Part shown: one piece after another, positions 63,466-64,000 of the stretch
Numbering within the stretch: position 1 is the stretch's first letter
Layout: every line of letters starts with the position of its first letter
From: Actinomadura violacea
GTDB lineage: Bacteria; Actinomycetota; Actinomycetes; Streptosporangiales; Streptosporangiaceae
Assembly: GCF_017573465.1 (NCBI RefSeq)
Contig: NZ_JAGEPF010000008.1
Coordinates: 62,001 to 126,000, forward strand
Length of the DNA: 64,000 nucleotides
Reading direction: 5' to 3'
Translations under genes and position numbers: made by a program
The notes under the pieces: generated by a model
The model's database searches: none
Told to the model about the DNA's origin: nothing
The model's input: only the letters and a program-made list of their open reading frames with translations

Positions 63466-64000
63466 ATGGTGAGTCAGCATCTCTCGCGGGGGGACGACCC
63501 CCCGCACGCCCCGAACCGGTCCCCGCGGGGGCCGGGCACGGCGGCCGCCGACACGGCCGGGGTCGTCGAACGCGCCCGGCCCGGCGCCGGCGAGCGGCTC
63601 GCGGGCGCGCTCGAATCGGCCTGGCGGCCGGTCGCGCTGCTCGTGGCCTGCTTCGCCGCCTGGTGGGCGGTCACCGCGTTCAAGCTGGTCGAGGCGTACC
63701 TGGTGCCCTCGCCGTGGACGACGCTGAAGCTGATGGGCGACAAGTGGGGCTACATCTGGCACCACACGTGGGTGACCACCTACGAGACCCTGATCGGCTT
63801 CGCGCTCGCCGTCGTCATCGGGGTCGCCGCCGCGGTGCTCATGGTGTACTCCGGCACGGTGGAGCGCACGCTCTACCCGATCCTGCTGTTCGCGCAGGTC
63901 ATCCCCAAGATCGCGATCGCCCCGCTGTTCGTGGTCTGGCTCGGCTTCGGCATCGGCCCCAAGATCGTCGTGGCGGTGCTGATCGCCTTCTTCCCGGTGG
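63466..64000 (+). CDS. ABC transporter permease (SsuC/TauC/ThiX type), 3' end outside window
   Basis: The frame from the ATG at 63,466 is open to the window end (about 178 residues seen). CCGGAGG lies four bases upstream. After a ~50-residue hydrophilic N-terminus there is a TM segment (VALLVACFAAWWAVTAF), VPSPWTTLKLM, a second TM and the EAA-type region VIPKIAIAPLFVVWLGFGIGPKIVVAVLIAFFPV, characteristic of the nitrate/sulfonate/taurine permeases. It is probably the first gene of an uptake operon controlled by the LacI protein. Confidence 0.88.
   Translation, partial: MVSQHLSRGDDPPHAPNRSPRGPGTAAADTAGVVERARPGAGERLAGALESAWRPVALLVACFAAWWAVTAFKLVEAYLVPSPWTTLKLMGDKWGYIWHHTWVTTYETLIGFALAVVIGVAAAVLMVYSGTVERTLYPILLFAQVIPKIAIAPLFVVWLGFGIGPKIVVAVLIAFFPV

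Overview
The window is 64 kb of very GC-rich chromosomal DNA from an actinomycete. GTG starts are frequent, there is a mycothiol gene (mshB-like), a geosmin synthase, many PadR/TetR/LacI/Lrp regulators and eukaryote-like Ser/Thr kinases. The gene families fit a spore-forming filamentous actinobacterium, and Streptosporangiales (for example an Actinomadura relative) is a reasonable guess. That guess is inference, because no rRNA or other marker gene is present. I saw no tRNA, rRNA, CRISPR array, transposase or integrase.

Layout. 1-5.2 kb: the 3' part of a membrane Ser/Thr kinase, a polytopic (GT-C-like) membrane protein and a membrane-anchored endonuclease/exonuclease/phosphatase-fold protein. 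5.3-8.0 kb: a lipoprotein, a PadR regulator divergent from an alpha/beta hydrolase, and a YjbR-like protein. 8.1-15.5 kb: a tightly packed four-gene operon (small Trypco1-type protein, trypsin-fold protease with a VMAP-C-like tail, MoxR-type AAA+ ATPase, and a 1,467-residue multi-ATPase protein with a vWA-like front). This looks like a vWA-MoxR-VMAP ternary conflict or stress system and is the most interesting locus in the window. 15.5-17.4 kb: TetR plus a Cmx-like efflux pump. 17.4-23.1 kb: secreted proteins (a propeller-like protein and an M6 metalloprotease), an RraA-like protein, and a HEPN-like membrane protein with a decayed partial paralogue just upstream. 23.1-28.4 kb: Lrp divergent from ornithine aminotransferase, an LCP protein, and PadR with a DHA2 efflux pump. 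28.4-28.7 kb: palindromic repeats. 28.7-32.2 kb: flavin reductase, membrane protein, MshB and a Ser/Thr kinase (PknB-like). 32.4-38.1 kb: an S9 peptidase and a heterodimeric ABC exporter pair. 38.3-43.2 kb: a REC-SpoIIE phosphatase and the sdhCAB operon. 43.2-46.2 kb: arginase-like protein, degenerate cyclase homologue, SnoaL-like protein, STAS protein and DUF2630. 46.2-52.1 kb: lactate permease, a PaoABC-like molybdenum aldehyde oxidoreductase and a VOC protein. 52.2-56.1 kb: a double-FHA ABC transporter and two small membrane proteins. 56.2-58.4 kb: geosmin synthase. 58.3-62.2 kb: membrane protein, a large DUF1990-type fusion, NADAR, and a small 43-codon gene with its own terminator. 62.2-64 kb: a LacI regulator divergent from an ABC permease that runs off the window.

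How the genes work together. The 8.1-15.5 kb genes abut or overlap, so they are very probably one transcript and one complex. The two ABC halves have complementary NBD defects that together leave one good and one dead ATP site. sdhCAB is a three-gene respiratory operon with a palindrome overlapping its likely promoter. Several regulators (PadR twice, TetR, LacI) sit next to their likely targets with visible dyad operators. Terminators can be seen after the TetR gene, the efflux gene, the M6 protease, the S9/ABC convergence, sdhB and the small gene at 62 kb. No gene-free stretch exceeds about 300 bases apart from 21,541-21,859, which holds the decayed gene fragment.
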